Source: Hyphomicrobiales bacterium
Lineage (GTDB): Bacteria > Pseudomonadota > Alphaproteobacteria > Rhizobiales > Kaistiaceae
NCBI GenBank assembly: GCA_024222895.1
Contig: JAAEOR010000943.1
Location: 1 to 34,317 of the forward strand
Reading direction: 5' to 3'
Length of the DNA: 34,317 bases
The translations under genes and the position numbers were made by a program. The notes below the pieces were generated by a model. It was not told the origin of the DNA, ran no database searches, and worked only from the letters and a program-made list of their open reading frames with translations. Position 1 is the first letter of the stretch, and each line of letters opens with the position of its first letter. Below, in pieces: positions 7,558-15,692 of this stretch.

Positions 7558-9078
7558 ATGATCCTGGCGGCGCGACAGATCGGCAAGAGCTTTCCAGGCG
7601 TTCGCTCGCTGGACCGGGTCGACTTCGCAGTCGAGGCCGGCGAGGTTCGCGCCCTCGTCGGCGAAAACGGTGCCGGCAAGTCGACCCTGATAAAGATCAT
7701 CGCTGGCGCCTACTCCGCAGATGAAGGTGCAATTGAGTTCGATGGCAAGCGGGTGAAATGGTCGTCGCCACATGAAGCAAAGGCGGCGGGCATCCACGTC
7801 ATCTACCAGGAACTGGTGCTGTTCCCGGAAATGACCGTCGCGCAGAACATCTTCGCCAATGATCAGCCGCGGAACCGCATTGGCCTCACCGATCGCCGGG
7901 CAGTGATGGCGGGCACGCGGCGTATCCTTGAAGATCTCGGATCGGCGCTCGACCCCATCGCGAGGGTCAAGGAACTGTCGGTCGCCGATCAGCAGATGGT
8001 CGAGATTGCGCGGGCGCTGAACTCGGAAGCCAGGCTTCTCATTTTCGACGAACCAACGGCGGTCCTCGGCGGTCCGGAGGTCGACCTTCTGTTCAACCTG
8101 ATCCGTCGTCTCAAGCAGCGCGGCGTCGCGATCATCTTCATCTCGCATCGGCTGGATGAGATCTTCGACATCGCCGACTCTGCGACCGTCCTCAAGGACG
8201 GTCAGCTTGTTGGTACGGAACCGATCGGCAATCTGGATCACGACAAGCTGGTGTCGATGATGATCGGTCGGCAGCTCGCGGACATCTACCCGCCAAAGCC
8301 AACGACGCCGCCCGCCGAAGAGATCGTACTTGCGGCTTCGGACATATGGGTCGGCAGCCGCGTCAAGGGCGTCAGTCTTGAGGTACGCAAGGGAGAGATC
8401 CTCGGCCTTGCCGGCATGGTCGGTGCCGGCCGGACCGAGGTCGCCCACGCAGTCTTCGGCGGCCTGCCGATGACCAAGGGCTCGGTGCGCATCGGCAGCG
8501 CTGCAATTTCACGCCCGACGCCCCGACAATCGATCGCCTCAGGGGTCGGCTTCCTTACCGAAGACCGAAAGGGCGAAGGGCTGTTCATGCTTCTCGACGT
8601 CGCCGCCAACATCAGTGCGCCGATCCTGGATAGAGTGACGCGCGCTTTTCGGATCGATGGAGGCGCCGAGGACGGCCTTGCCGAGGAACAGATCCGAAAA
8701 TACGCTATTGCCGCGCCGGGGCCGCAGGCGCCGATCGCCAACCTCTCCGGTGGCAATCAACAGAAGGTCCTGATTGGTCGCTGGGTCGGATCCGGACATA
8801 TGGCGCTCATCCTCGACGAGCCGACCCGCGGGGTCGATGTCGGCGCGAAAATGGAGATTTACCGTATCATCCGCGAACTCGCAGCCGACGGCATCGCGAT
8901 CCTCATCATCAGCTCGGAGCTACCCGAAATCATCGGCCTGTGCGACCGGGTGATCGTCATGTGCGAGGGACGGCAAACAGGAGAGCTTACCGGGGACGCG
9001 ATCACGGAGGAAGCGATCCTGCAGCTTGCCGTCAGTTCGGGTCATGCCAGTGACGCTGTCGCCCGGGAGAGTGCGTGA
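7558..9078 (+). CDS. Duplicated ATPase subunit of an RbsA-type sugar ABC importer
   Basis: Two fused nucleotide-binding domains, 506 residues from ATG 7558, the usual length of RbsA/MglA proteins. A TTG at 7513 would add 15 residues that look like read-through. Domain 1 has Walker A GENGAGKS (35-42), Q-loop YQE at 84, a modified signature LSVADQQ (140-146) and Walker B LLIFDEP (160-166). Domain 2 has the degenerate P-loop region GMVGAGRTE usual for this subfamily, signature NLSGGNQQK and Walker B LILDEPTRGVD. It powers import by the two permeases that follow, with which it is translationally linked (TGATG overlap at 9076-9080). Confidence 0.95.
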   Translation: MILAARQIGKSFPGVRSLDRVDFAVEAGEVRALVGENGAGKSTLIKIIAGAYSADEGAIEFDGKRVKWSSPHEAKAAGIHVIYQELVLFPEMTVAQNIFANDQPRNRIGLTDRRAVMAGTRRILEDLGSALDPIARVKELSVADQQMVEIARALNSEARLLIFDEPTAVLGGPEVDLLFNLIRRLKQRGVAIIFISHRLDEIFDIADSATVLKDGQLVGTEPIGNLDHDKLVSMMIGRQLADIYPPKPTTPPAEEIVLAASDIWVGSRVKGVSLEVRKGEILGLAGMVGAGRTEVAHAVFGGLPMTKGSVRIGSAAISRPTPRQSIASGVGFLTEDRKGEGLFMLLDVAANISAPILDRVTRAFRIDGGAEDGLAEEQIRKYAIAAPGPQAPIANLSGGNQQKVLIGRWVGSGHMALILDEPTRGVDVGAKMEIYRIIRELAADGIAILIISSELPEIIGLCDRVIVMCEGRQTGELTGDAITEEAILQLAVSSGHASDAVARESA

Positions 9079-10049
9079 TGACCGACGCGACTGCACCCTC
9101 CAGCCGAGCCGCGTCAGCGCTGCGGCGTGTCCCGCTGTCGCTCGTCATCGTGGTCTCGCTCCTCGCCCTCCTCATTGCGACCGGCGCGGTTCTCAGCGAC
9201 CGCTTCGCGACACTGAGCAACTTCCTCAACGTGTTCCAGCAGGCGGCGGGACTCGGCTTTGCCAGCCTCGGGCAGACGCTCGTAATCCTGACCGGTGGCA
9301 TCGACCTGTCGGTCGGCGCGATGATCTCACTCACCTCGAACCTGACCTCGGGTTGGATCGACGGAAACCCAGGCCGGGTCATTCCTGTCGTCCTCGCCGT
9401 GATCGCTCTCGGCGGAGCGATCGGCAGCATCAACGGCATGCTGAGTTACTATCTCCGGATCCACCCGCTGATCGTCACGCTGGGTATGGCCGCGGTGCTT
9501 CAGGGCACGACGCTTCTCTACTCGCTGGCCCCCGCCGGCAGCGTGCCGGTGGAATTTGAGGTGTTCGCCTACGGCCGGATTTTCGGCCTCTCCGTCGCCG
9601 GCCTGGTCATGGTTGGCCTGTTCGTTGTCGTCGGAGTCTTCCTGCACCGGACCCGGACCGGCAGCGCCATCTACGCGGTGGGCGGCGACCCGCATGCTGC
9701 CCACCTCCTCGGCATTTCGGTACCCAGGGTCATGATGCTGGTTTACGGGCTGTCCGGGGCGTTTGCCGCATTCACCGGCATCTATTTTGTCAGCCGCATG
9801 GGGAGTGGCGACCCGTGGCGCGGCGAGGGATTCGAACTGGCCTCGATCACGCCGGTCGTCGTCGGCGGTACCGTGCTCACCGGGGGCAAGGGCGGCGTTC
9901 TCGGTACGCTGCTCGGTGTCTACCTGATTTCGCTGCTCAACAACCTTCTCAACTTCCTCGACATATCGACATTTTATCAGTGGATCATCCAGGGCCTGAT
10001 CATCATCACCGCCGTGGCGATGCACGTCGAGCGGAGCAAGGATTCATGA
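9078..10049 (+). CDS. RbsC-type sugar ABC permease 1
   Basis: Polytopic inner-membrane protein of the BPD_transp_2 family with about nine hydrophobic segments. Family-typical parts are FQQAAGLGFASLGQTLVIL, GGIDLSVGAMISLTSN, LRIHPLIVTLGMAA, YAVGGDPHAAHLLGI and VVVGGTVLTGGKGGVLGT. The ATG at 9078 overlaps the ATPase stop codon; a GTG at 9075 is also possible. It should pair with the next permease as a heterodimer, since the two are similar but clearly different. Confidence 0.94.
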   Translation: MTDATAPSSRAASALRRVPLSLVIVVSLLALLIATGAVLSDRFATLSNFLNVFQQAAGLGFASLGQTLVILTGGIDLSVGAMISLTSNLTSGWIDGNPGRVIPVVLAVIALGGAIGSINGMLSYYLRIHPLIVTLGMAAVLQGTTLLYSLAPAGSVPVEFEVFAYGRIFGLSVAGLVMVGLFVVVGVFLHRTRTGSAIYAVGGDPHAAHLLGISVPRVMMLVYGLSGAFAAFTGIYFVSRMGSGDPWRGEGFELASITPVVVGGTVLTGGKGGVLGTLLGVYLISLLNNLLNFLDISTFYQWIIQGLIIITAVAMHVERSKDS

Positions 10050-11032
10050 GCGAGGCCAGGCCGACCGTTACCACCGCACCGGTAGAGAGCAAACTCTCGC
10101 TGCACCGGCTGCTGAGAACCTACGGTCTCCTTACATTCCTGGCTCTCAACGTCGTGATTGTCTCGGTCCTCTCACCCGCCTTCCTCAAGATCGAGAACCT
10201 TCTCAACGTCCTCACCCAGGCGGCACCGCTGGGCATTGTCGTCCTCGGTCAGACGTTCGTTCTCCTGGTCCGCGGCCTCGACTTATCCGTCGCCTCGGTG
10301 ATGGCCACATCAGCCGTGCTGGCGACCAGTTTCGCCACCATGGACAATCGCATGATGCCGATCATCTTCGCCGCAGCAATCGGGCTCGGCATCGTCGTCG
10401 GACTCGCCAACGGACTGCTCGTCGCCAAGCGCCGAGTCTCGCCCTTTCTTGCGACGCTGGCCACTGCGATCGTCCTCCATGGGATCCGCTTTCTTTACAC
10501 GGAGGGTTCGACCGGGAGTACACTACCGTCCGGATTCACACTGATCGGCCAGGGCCGCTTCCTCGGCGTTCCCGTCAATCTCCTCGCGTTGTTGGCGCTG
10601 ACTGTCATCTGTGGATTCATCCTGCATTTGTCGCCGTTCGGCCGACGCATCTATCTGGTCGGCGGCAGTCCACGCGGCGCAAGTCTGGTCGGCATCCATA
10701 CGGACCGGGTGACGATCGCCTGCTACGTGATCTGCTCCGTACTCGCCGCTCTCGCAGGGCTCTTCCTTGTGGGCTATGTTGGACAGGTCGACCAATGGAC
10801 GGGCAAGGGCTACGAACTCGACTCGATCGTCGCAGCCGTCATGGGCGGAGTCGCGATCACCGGAGGCCGGGGCAGCATCTTCGGCGCCCTTCTCGGTGTG
10901 CTCATCCTGATCCTGATGTTCAATGCTGTCATTCTATTGGGCCTGCCTGTCCAGCTTCAGTGGATCCTGAAGGGCGTCATTGTCATTGCTGCTGCGGCGC
11001 TCTACCTCACCGGTGATCGGCGCTCCTCCTGA
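10046..11032 (+). CDS. RbsC-type sugar ABC permease 2
   Basis: Second BPD_transp_2 permease, 328 residues, starting in an ATGA overlap with the first permease. It has a cytosolic N-terminal tail, then hydrophobic helices with LTQAAPLGIVVLGQTFVLL, RGLDLSVASVMATS, RRVSPFLATLATAIVLHG, YLVGGSPRGASLVGI and AAVMGGVAITGGRGSIFGA. These match the corresponding motifs of permease 1. Importers with two different RbsC-like subunits are known in several sugar and polyol systems, but this does not fix the substrate. Confidence 0.94.
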   Translation: MSEARPTVTTAPVESKLSLHRLLRTYGLLTFLALNVVIVSVLSPAFLKIENLLNVLTQAAPLGIVVLGQTFVLLVRGLDLSVASVMATSAVLATSFATMDNRMMPIIFAAAIGLGIVVGLANGLLVAKRRVSPFLATLATAIVLHGIRFLYTEGSTGSTLPSGFTLIGQGRFLGVPVNLLALLALTVICGFILHLSPFGRRIYLVGGSPRGASLVGIHTDRVTIACYVICSVLAALAGLFLVGYVGQVDQWTGKGYELDSIVAAVMGGVAITGGRGSIFGALLGVLILILMFNAVILLGLPVQLQWILKGVIVIAAAALYLTGDRRSS

Positions 11033-11110
11033 TCGGGCACTCCTGGTAGTGAAGTGCGGCAAACTGGCCAAGCAGGTCTGACCAACGCGTTTGAAGGGAA
11101 TTCTCAACGC

Positions 11111-12139
11111 ATGCCCAAAAGGATCGCAGTCCTCGGAACCGGTGCGAACGGCGCGAATATCGGGGCCGATTTGACCAACGCCGGTCACGACGTCGTTTTG
11201 ATCGACCAGTGGCCGGAAAACGTCGAAACGATGCGCCAGCAGGGGCTCAGAATCGAGATGCCCGACGAGGTGCTGGAGCAGTCGGTCCGCGCCTTTCACC
11301 TTTGCGATGTCTGCACTTTCACCGAGCCGTTCGACATCGTCCTCCTCCTCTTCAAAGCGTACGACACCCGTTGGGCGGCTCACCTGATCGCGCCTTATCT
11401 AAAACCGGACGGGCTGCTTGCCGGTGTCCAGAACGGAATGACGACCGACGTTATCGCCGAGGTGGTGGGAGCGGAACGGACAATCGGTTGTGTCATAGAG
11501 ATCTCCGCCGCGATGTTCGATCCCGCTACCGTGATGCGCCACTCACCGCCATCGCGCTCGTGGTTCGCAGTCGGCAGTATCGATCCGGCAACCCGGGGGC
11601 GAGAGAGCGAAGTAGCCGACCTCTTGAGCCATTCCGGCACTGTCGAGATCGTGGACGATATTCGCGCCACCAAATGGATGAAGCTTGTTAGCAACGCCAC
11701 GACCCTCGTCTCGACCGGCCTGCTCGAAGTGTCGATTCACGACGCAGCAGCCCAGCCGGGCATGCGCAACCTCATGATCCGCGCAGGACAGGAAGCACTC
11801 GATACGGGGGTCGCCCTTGGCCATCCGGTTCTCCCGATTTTCGGGTTGAAGCCGGAAGACATGCGCGAGTCAAACCGCCTGGTCGACATGCTGCTTGATA
11901 CGCTTCTCTCCGGCTTCACGCTGAAGCAGACGATCACCACCGTATTGCAGGACTGGATGAAGGGACGCCACAGCGAGGTCGACGACTTGAACGGCCTGGT
12001 TGCCGCTGAAGCGGCACGCCTTGGCCGCAGGGCACCCGTCAACGCTGCCATCGCCGAACTCGGGCACCGCATCGAGGCCGGGACGCTGAAACCCGGCCCC
12101 GACAACCTCGCGCTGTTGAAGGAACTCGTCGGCGACTGA
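11111..12139 (+). CDS. Ketopantoate-reductase-family (PanE/ApbA) dehydrogenase
   Basis: The NADP-binding loop GTGANGANIG (9-18) is followed by QNG (107-109), Lys188 in ATKWMKL and Glu289 in KGRHSEVDDLNG. These correspond to the conserved Asn, catalytic Lys and Glu of 2-dehydropantoate 2-reductases. The start at 11111 gives 342 residues; GAAGGGA lies a little far upstream. Members of this fold inside sugar operons often act on other 2-keto or hydroxy acids, so assignment to pantothenate synthesis is unlikely here. It closes the operon that starts with the SDR gene, 79 bases after permease 2. A broken paralogue covering residues ~105-232 lies at 15095-15553. Confidence 0.87.
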   Translation: MPKRIAVLGTGANGANIGADLTNAGHDVVLIDQWPENVETMRQQGLRIEMPDEVLEQSVRAFHLCDVCTFTEPFDIVLLLFKAYDTRWAAHLIAPYLKPDGLLAGVQNGMTTDVIAEVVGAERTIGCVIEISAAMFDPATVMRHSPPSRSWFAVGSIDPATRGRESEVADLLSHSGTVEIVDDIRATKWMKLVSNATTLVSTGLLEVSIHDAAAQPGMRNLMIRAGQEALDTGVALGHPVLPIFGLKPEDMRESNRLVDMLLDTLLSGFTLKQTITTVLQDWMKGRHSEVDDLNGLVAAEAARLGRRAPVNAAIAELGHRIEAGTLKPGPDNLALLKELVGD

Positions 12140-12170
12140 TCCCTTCCACAAAACCCGCCTGATCCGTGTT

Positions 12171-12668
12171 TCAGGTGATCTCGAAGACGTTGTAGATCGC
12201 CCCGTTCGACAACCGGTGGCCCTGGGCAACCGCAACAACACGGTTCAGCCAGCCGTACTTCTCCGACGCGGTTTCGAACACCGGCACGACCCGCATGTAG
12301 TAGGAATTCGGATTGACGCTTTCGCCACGCGCGATGGCATCGAGGATATCCTGCGGCCCGTGGCGAACGCCGGTATAGGTCATGCTGATCAGTGCCCCGT
12401 CGTCGGTTTCAAGCAGCGTGCGCACATTGATCGTCACCGAACCATCATCGCGCAGCGACTGCCAGTCGCTGCCGCTTGGCCGGATCGTCCCGCGCAGCCT
12501 CTCGCCCTCAAAGTAGCCTCCAGGCAACTCGGCGATCCGGCGATCGGCGCCCGGTGTCTTACCGAGCATGAATGGTTTTTTGATATCCAGAAAGAAGGTG
12601 AACAACGGTCGCCAGTTCAGTTCGGTCATCTCCGGCGGCAGCAACTCGTTGATTGGCGGTCGGTCCAT
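12171..12668 (-). CDS. DUF3237 (UPF0311) family protein
   Basis: A compact beta-barrel type protein of 165 residues. Matching family features are LNWRPLFTFFLDI near the N-terminus, GGYFEGERLRGTIRPSGSDWQ, LLETDDGALISMTYTGVRHGP, NPNSYYMRVVPVFET and YGWLNRVVAVAQGHR. The ATG at 12668 has AAAGGA upstream. The function of the family is not established; members often sit in catabolic clusters, as here beside an alcohol dehydrogenase and a Gfo/Idh/MocA dehydrogenase on the same strand. It is convergent with the preceding operon (31-nt gap). The 276 bases to the next gene show nothing clear. Confidence 0.85.
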   Translation of the reverse strand: MDRPPINELLPPEMTELNWRPLFTFFLDIKKPFMLGKTPGADRRIAELPGGYFEGERLRGTIRPSGSDWQSLRDDGSVTINVRTLLETDDGALISMTYTGVRHGPQDILDAIARGESVNPNSYYMRVVPVFETASEKYGWLNRVVAVAQGHRLSNGAIYNVFEIT

Positions 12669-12944
12669 TTTGCCTGTTCCTTTAGCCAGCGATAGCGGTC
12701 GAAATCGATCACACAACCGGTAAAACGTAACAATGCGCGGCCCTTCGGTCGAGGGCGATGGCTACGGTAGCGGGGTCCATCACCGAACGATAGGCGTAGT
12801 CAAACCCGCGCGGTCAAGCCCATGACCCAACAGTTAGCTATTGACCAAATGCCCGAAAACCGTCCCAGCAAGATCGATCGAAGCCGCACGTCGCCCGATC
12901 CGTTTTCTCAGCCGCGGCGCGGCAACCCGCTTATCACAAGCCTG

Positions 12945-13925
12945 TCACTCGGGAACGATGGTGATCTTGATCGAGCCCGTCGGATCCTTGCCGAAGGCAA
13001 AGGCCTCGTCGGCCCTTTCCAGCGGGAAGTCGTGGGTCTGGATCGGCGACAGGTCGAGTCCGGTGCGCTCGATGAATCGAATGGCCGCCGGCCACACGCC
13101 AGGCGACCCGATGCTGCCATTCACCTTCAGATTCTTCATCTGAATGTCACCGAGGACAACCGGGACCTTGCGGCCGATGCTGATACCGACCATCGTCACC
13201 CGCCCCTCTTCGCGGACGTAATTGAAGACGTTGGCCAGCGACGCGTCGTGGCCCGAGGCCTCAATGACCACGTCCGCTCCGGCACCGTCGGTGAGGTCGT
13301 GCACCTGGTCGATGACGCTCTCCGACGTCGGATCCATACCCTCGGCGCCAATCCGGGCGGCGACGTCGCGGCGCGAGGCGATCGGATCGAGCACGATGAC
13401 GCGCGCGCCCATTCCAACGGCCGCGGCTGCGGTGACAAGGCCAATCGGCCCACCACCCGAGACCACAACGGTCTCGCTCGCGTTGGTGCCGCCGGCGCGT
13501 TGAAGCGCATAGAAGCCGCAGGTGAACGGCTCGATCATTGCGGCGGTCTTGTAGCTGATCGCGTCGGGAAGCTTATGCAGCCAGGCCGCTTCCACGGCGA
13601 AGTATTCTCGATCGGCGCCGTCCATGGAAAAGCCAAAATGATGAAGGCGCTCCGGCGTGCGGACGACGCACTCGCCGACGACCCGGTCGCCGACGCTGTA
13701 TCCTTTGACCGCCTTGCCGACCTCGACGATCTCGCCCGCCCATTCGTGCCCTGGCGTTACCGGATAGGAGATCGGAATGATGTATCGGCCACCGAGGAGC
13801 TCGTAGTCGGAGTGGCAGATCCCGATCGCCACGCTCTTCACCAGGACTTCCGTGTCCTTCATCGCCGGCATCGGCACGTCGGCAACGATCGGTCTTTCCG
13901 GAGATTCAAAGACAAGCGCTTTCAT
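12945..13925 (-). CDS. Zinc-dependent MDR alcohol/polyol dehydrogenase
   Basis: Medium-chain dehydrogenase of 326 residues. Catalytic-zinc ligands are visible at Cys37 (GICHSD), His60/Glu61 (PGHEWAGE) and Glu132 (MIEPFTCG). The NAD(P) loop is SGGGPIG (156-162), and the end of the second strand, VIVLDP, favours NAD. The lobe around residues 85-105, where many members carry a four-Cys structural zinc site, has only one Cys (GECVVRT) and is shortened, so the structural zinc appears absent. GGGGAGG lies nine bases before ATG 13925. It probably oxidises a sugar or polyol hydroxyl and sits 28 bases downstream of a Gfo/Idh/MocA gene, most likely in one transcript. Confidence 0.92.
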   Translation of the reverse strand: MKALVFESPERPIVADVPMPAMKDTEVLVKSVAIGICHSDYELLGGRYIIPISYPVTPGHEWAGEIVEVGKAVKGYSVGDRVVGECVVRTPERLHHFGFSMDGADREYFAVEAAWLHKLPDAISYKTAAMIEPFTCGFYALQRAGGTNASETVVVSGGGPIGLVTAAAAVGMGARVIVLDPIASRRDVAARIGAEGMDPTSESVIDQVHDLTDGAGADVVIEASGHDASLANVFNYVREEGRVTMVGISIGRKVPVVLGDIQMKNLKVNGSIGSPGVWPAAIRFIERTGLDLSPIQTHDFPLERADEAFAFGKDPTGSIKITIVPE

Positions 13926-13953
13926 TGGTTCGACCTCCCCAAACTCAGTCTCT

Positions 13954-14955
13954 TCACTTCACCGTTTCAACCATGCCCGACTTCGCTGATAACACAATCG
14001 CCTCAAGAAGCGCGATGTTGTTCACCATGTCCTCGCCGGTGATCGGATAGGGCGCTTCGCCTCGGACGGCCGTGGCGAAGGCATTGAGATTGTCGAGCAC
14101 CGGCTCGGCCGCCGGCACATCGGTCGTCTCGATCGGCATGTCCTTCATCCCGCGGGTGACGATCCAGCCGTCCGGCGCTTCGACGTGCGCCTTGTCGCGA
14201 ATGTCGATCCAGCCTTCGGTTCCGAACACCGCGAAGCGGGAATAGAACGGGGTCGCCAACGTCGGCGCAATGTAAGCCGAGCCGCCGCCGACAAAGTGGA
14301 CATGAGCGCTCAGCGTATCGCCCTGAACCATGTCCGACGCCAGGCTTTCACAAATCACCCGCACGTCCTTTGCCGGACCCATCAACTGAACCGAAAGATC
14401 GGTCACGTGGATTCCGGTGGCAGTCATTCCGGCCGCCGGCGCCTGTTCGGGATCCAGCCGCCAATTGTCCTTGGCGAGCGTCATGAACCTGTCATGGCTG
14501 AAATTCGCTTCAACCTGCAGCAAGCGACCGAGTTCACCCGCGGCGGCCTTGGCGAGAAGGTCGGCCATCGGCGGTTCGAACCGCCGCTCGTGCCCCATCC
14601 CGAGCACAAGGGATTTCGACCGGCAAAGTTCCACAGCCTTCTCTGCCTCGGCCTTGGTCAGCGCCAACGGTTTTTCGCAGAAAATGTGCTTCCCGGCCGC
14701 CGCCGCTGCCGCAATCTGTTCACCGTGCAGCCTGTGCGGCGTCGCAAGAATGACTGCCTCCACGTCGGAGTCGGTGAGCACGTCATCAAGTGACGTCGAG
14801 AGTGGGATGCCCTCGGTGGCAGCAAAGTCGCGCCCTGCCGGATCCGGTTCCACCGCCCGGATGAACTGCAGCCGGTCGCTTCTGGACTGGACCAACTGGG
14901 TCATTTTGCGACCCCACCAACCGAGGCCGACAATCGCTGCTTTCACCGGCTCCAT
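13954..14955 (-). CDS. Gfo/Idh/MocA-family dehydrogenase
   Basis: The N-terminal Rossmann fold has GLGWWG (10-15). CEKPLALT follows with the conserved EKP at 94-96, and the C-terminal half has GIHVTDL with His183 and Asp186, the usual catalytic His/Asp positions. Length is 333 residues, normal for the family. ATG 14955 is preceded by GGAGAGG. These enzymes oxidise or reduce sugars, inositols and sugar derivatives with NAD(P). It is the first gene of the minus-strand trio with the MDR dehydrogenase and DUF3237 protein. Upstream, GTCCG-A-CGGAC (15041-15051) is a perfect small palindrome that may be an operator. Confidence 0.92.
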   Translation of the reverse strand: MEPVKAAIVGLGWWGRKMTQLVQSRSDRLQFIRAVEPDPAGRDFAATEGIPLSTSLDDVLTDSDVEAVILATPHRLHGEQIAAAAAAGKHIFCEKPLALTKAEAEKAVELCRSKSLVLGMGHERRFEPPMADLLAKAAAGELGRLLQVEANFSHDRFMTLAKDNWRLDPEQAPAAGMTATGIHVTDLSVQLMGPAKDVRVICESLASDMVQGDTLSAHVHFVGGGSAYIAPTLATPFYSRFAVFGTEGWIDIRDKAHVEAPDGWIVTRGMKDMPIETTDVPAAEPVLDNLNAFATAVRGEAPYPITGEDMVNNIALLEAIVLSAKSGMVETVK

Positions 14956-15040
14956 GTTCTCAACCTCTCCTGAAGCGACAACACGGCGTCATAATGCGAC
15001 AAGATACGCTCATGTTTCCCCGCGTCCATCATTGACACAT

Positions 15041-15051
15041 GTCCGACGGAC
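15041..15051. promoter_or_regulatory. Small palindrome upstream of the Gfo/Idh/MocA gene
   Basis: GTCCG-A-CGGAC is a perfect 11-bp dyad 86 bases upstream of the start at 14955. A further CGCGTCC (15021-15027) and GGACGCG (15048-15054) form an overlapping inverted repeat. It could be an operator, but no promoter hexamers could be assigned with confidence. Confidence 0.3.
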
Positions 15052-15094
15052 GCGGTCGACCGATTTATCCACAATGGCTATTGCGTCCGTCGCC

Positions 15095-15553
15095 GGGACG
15101 GCCCGGCGTCCAGAACGGGATGACCGCCGACGTGATCTCCGAGGTCGTCGGACCGGAGCGCGCAATAATACCAAGGGTCCTTACTATTTATTGACTCGTT
15201 TGACCTGAGTTAAGCACCCTTGGTATAAGATGCATGATCAAGATTTTCGCCGGTCATGTTCGACCCGGGTGTAGTGACGCGCCATTCACCGCCGTCCCGG
15301 TCCTGGTTTGCGGTCGGCAGTATCGATCCGGTAACCAGGGTCGGGAAGATGAAATCGCCGACCTTCTGAGGTCGTCGGGAGCGGTTGAAATCGTCGAGGA
15401 CATTCGCGCGACGAAGTGGATGAAGCTGGTCAGCTTCGCGACCACCCTGGTGTCGACCGGCCTGCTCGATCTGTCGATCCATGAGGCGGCGGCGTTGCCC
15501 GGCATGCGTGAAATCATGCTGCAGTCGGGACAGGAAGCGCTGGAAACAGGTAT
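15095..15553 (+). pseudogene. Ketopantoate-reductase-family pseudogene, internal fragment, interrupted by a small element
   Basis: This fragment parallels residues ~105-232 of the intact gene at 11111-12139. It begins GVQNGMTADVISEVVG, then ERAI, and is interrupted by the element at 15169-15225. It resumes RCMIKIFAG, shifts frame near 15254 to MFDPGVVTRHSPPSRSWFAVGS, and shifts again near 15338 to GREDEIADLLRSSGAVEIV. It ends with RATKWMKLVS, then SIHEAAALPGMR and GQEALETG. N- and C-terminal parts are missing at both ends. The similarity is at protein level with many third-position differences, so it is a diverged paralogue rather than a fresh duplication. A 344-residue open frame running from here into the antisense of the epimerase gene is fortuitous. 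Confidence 0.85.
15169..15225. mobile_element. 57-bp inverted-repeat element with TAA target duplication
   Basis: The ends TACCAAGGGTCCTTA (15169-15183) and, reversed, TACCAAGGGTGCTTA (15211-15225) match at 14 of 15 positions. The central ~27 bases are A/T-rich. TAA flanks both sides (15166-15168 and 15226-15228). Removing the element plus one TAA restores an in-frame ATA-AGA-TGC matching the ICG region of the intact paralogue, so the boundaries are supported independently. It has no coding capacity, so it would be a MITE-like or palindromic element mobilised in trans. Confidence 0.75.
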
Positions 15554-15692
15554 GTGCTCTCGCCGGCCGGACACAGCTCAAGCCTCAAACGGCGGCTCGA
15601 TCGGGGTCGCACTAACGGCCGGGGTCGCGTCTCTTGCTCGCCCGGCGTATGCCTTTCAACCACGCGGACAAGCATCATCAACGGGGTCGCAA

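Noticed and set aside
6088-8448. A 786-codon open frame on the minus strand
   Set aside because: It lies antisense to clear SDR, binding-protein and ATPase genes and has Arg/Asp-rich composition without family features; it is a by-product of high G+C.
11111-12139. Pantothenate-pathway PanE
   Set aside because: The family match is good, but its place at the end of a sugar-import operon and its paralogue in a second sugar locus argue for another hydroxy/keto-acid substrate.
12822-14042. A 406-codon plus-strand frame
   Set aside because: Antisense to the MDR alcohol dehydrogenase, whose motifs are unmistakable.
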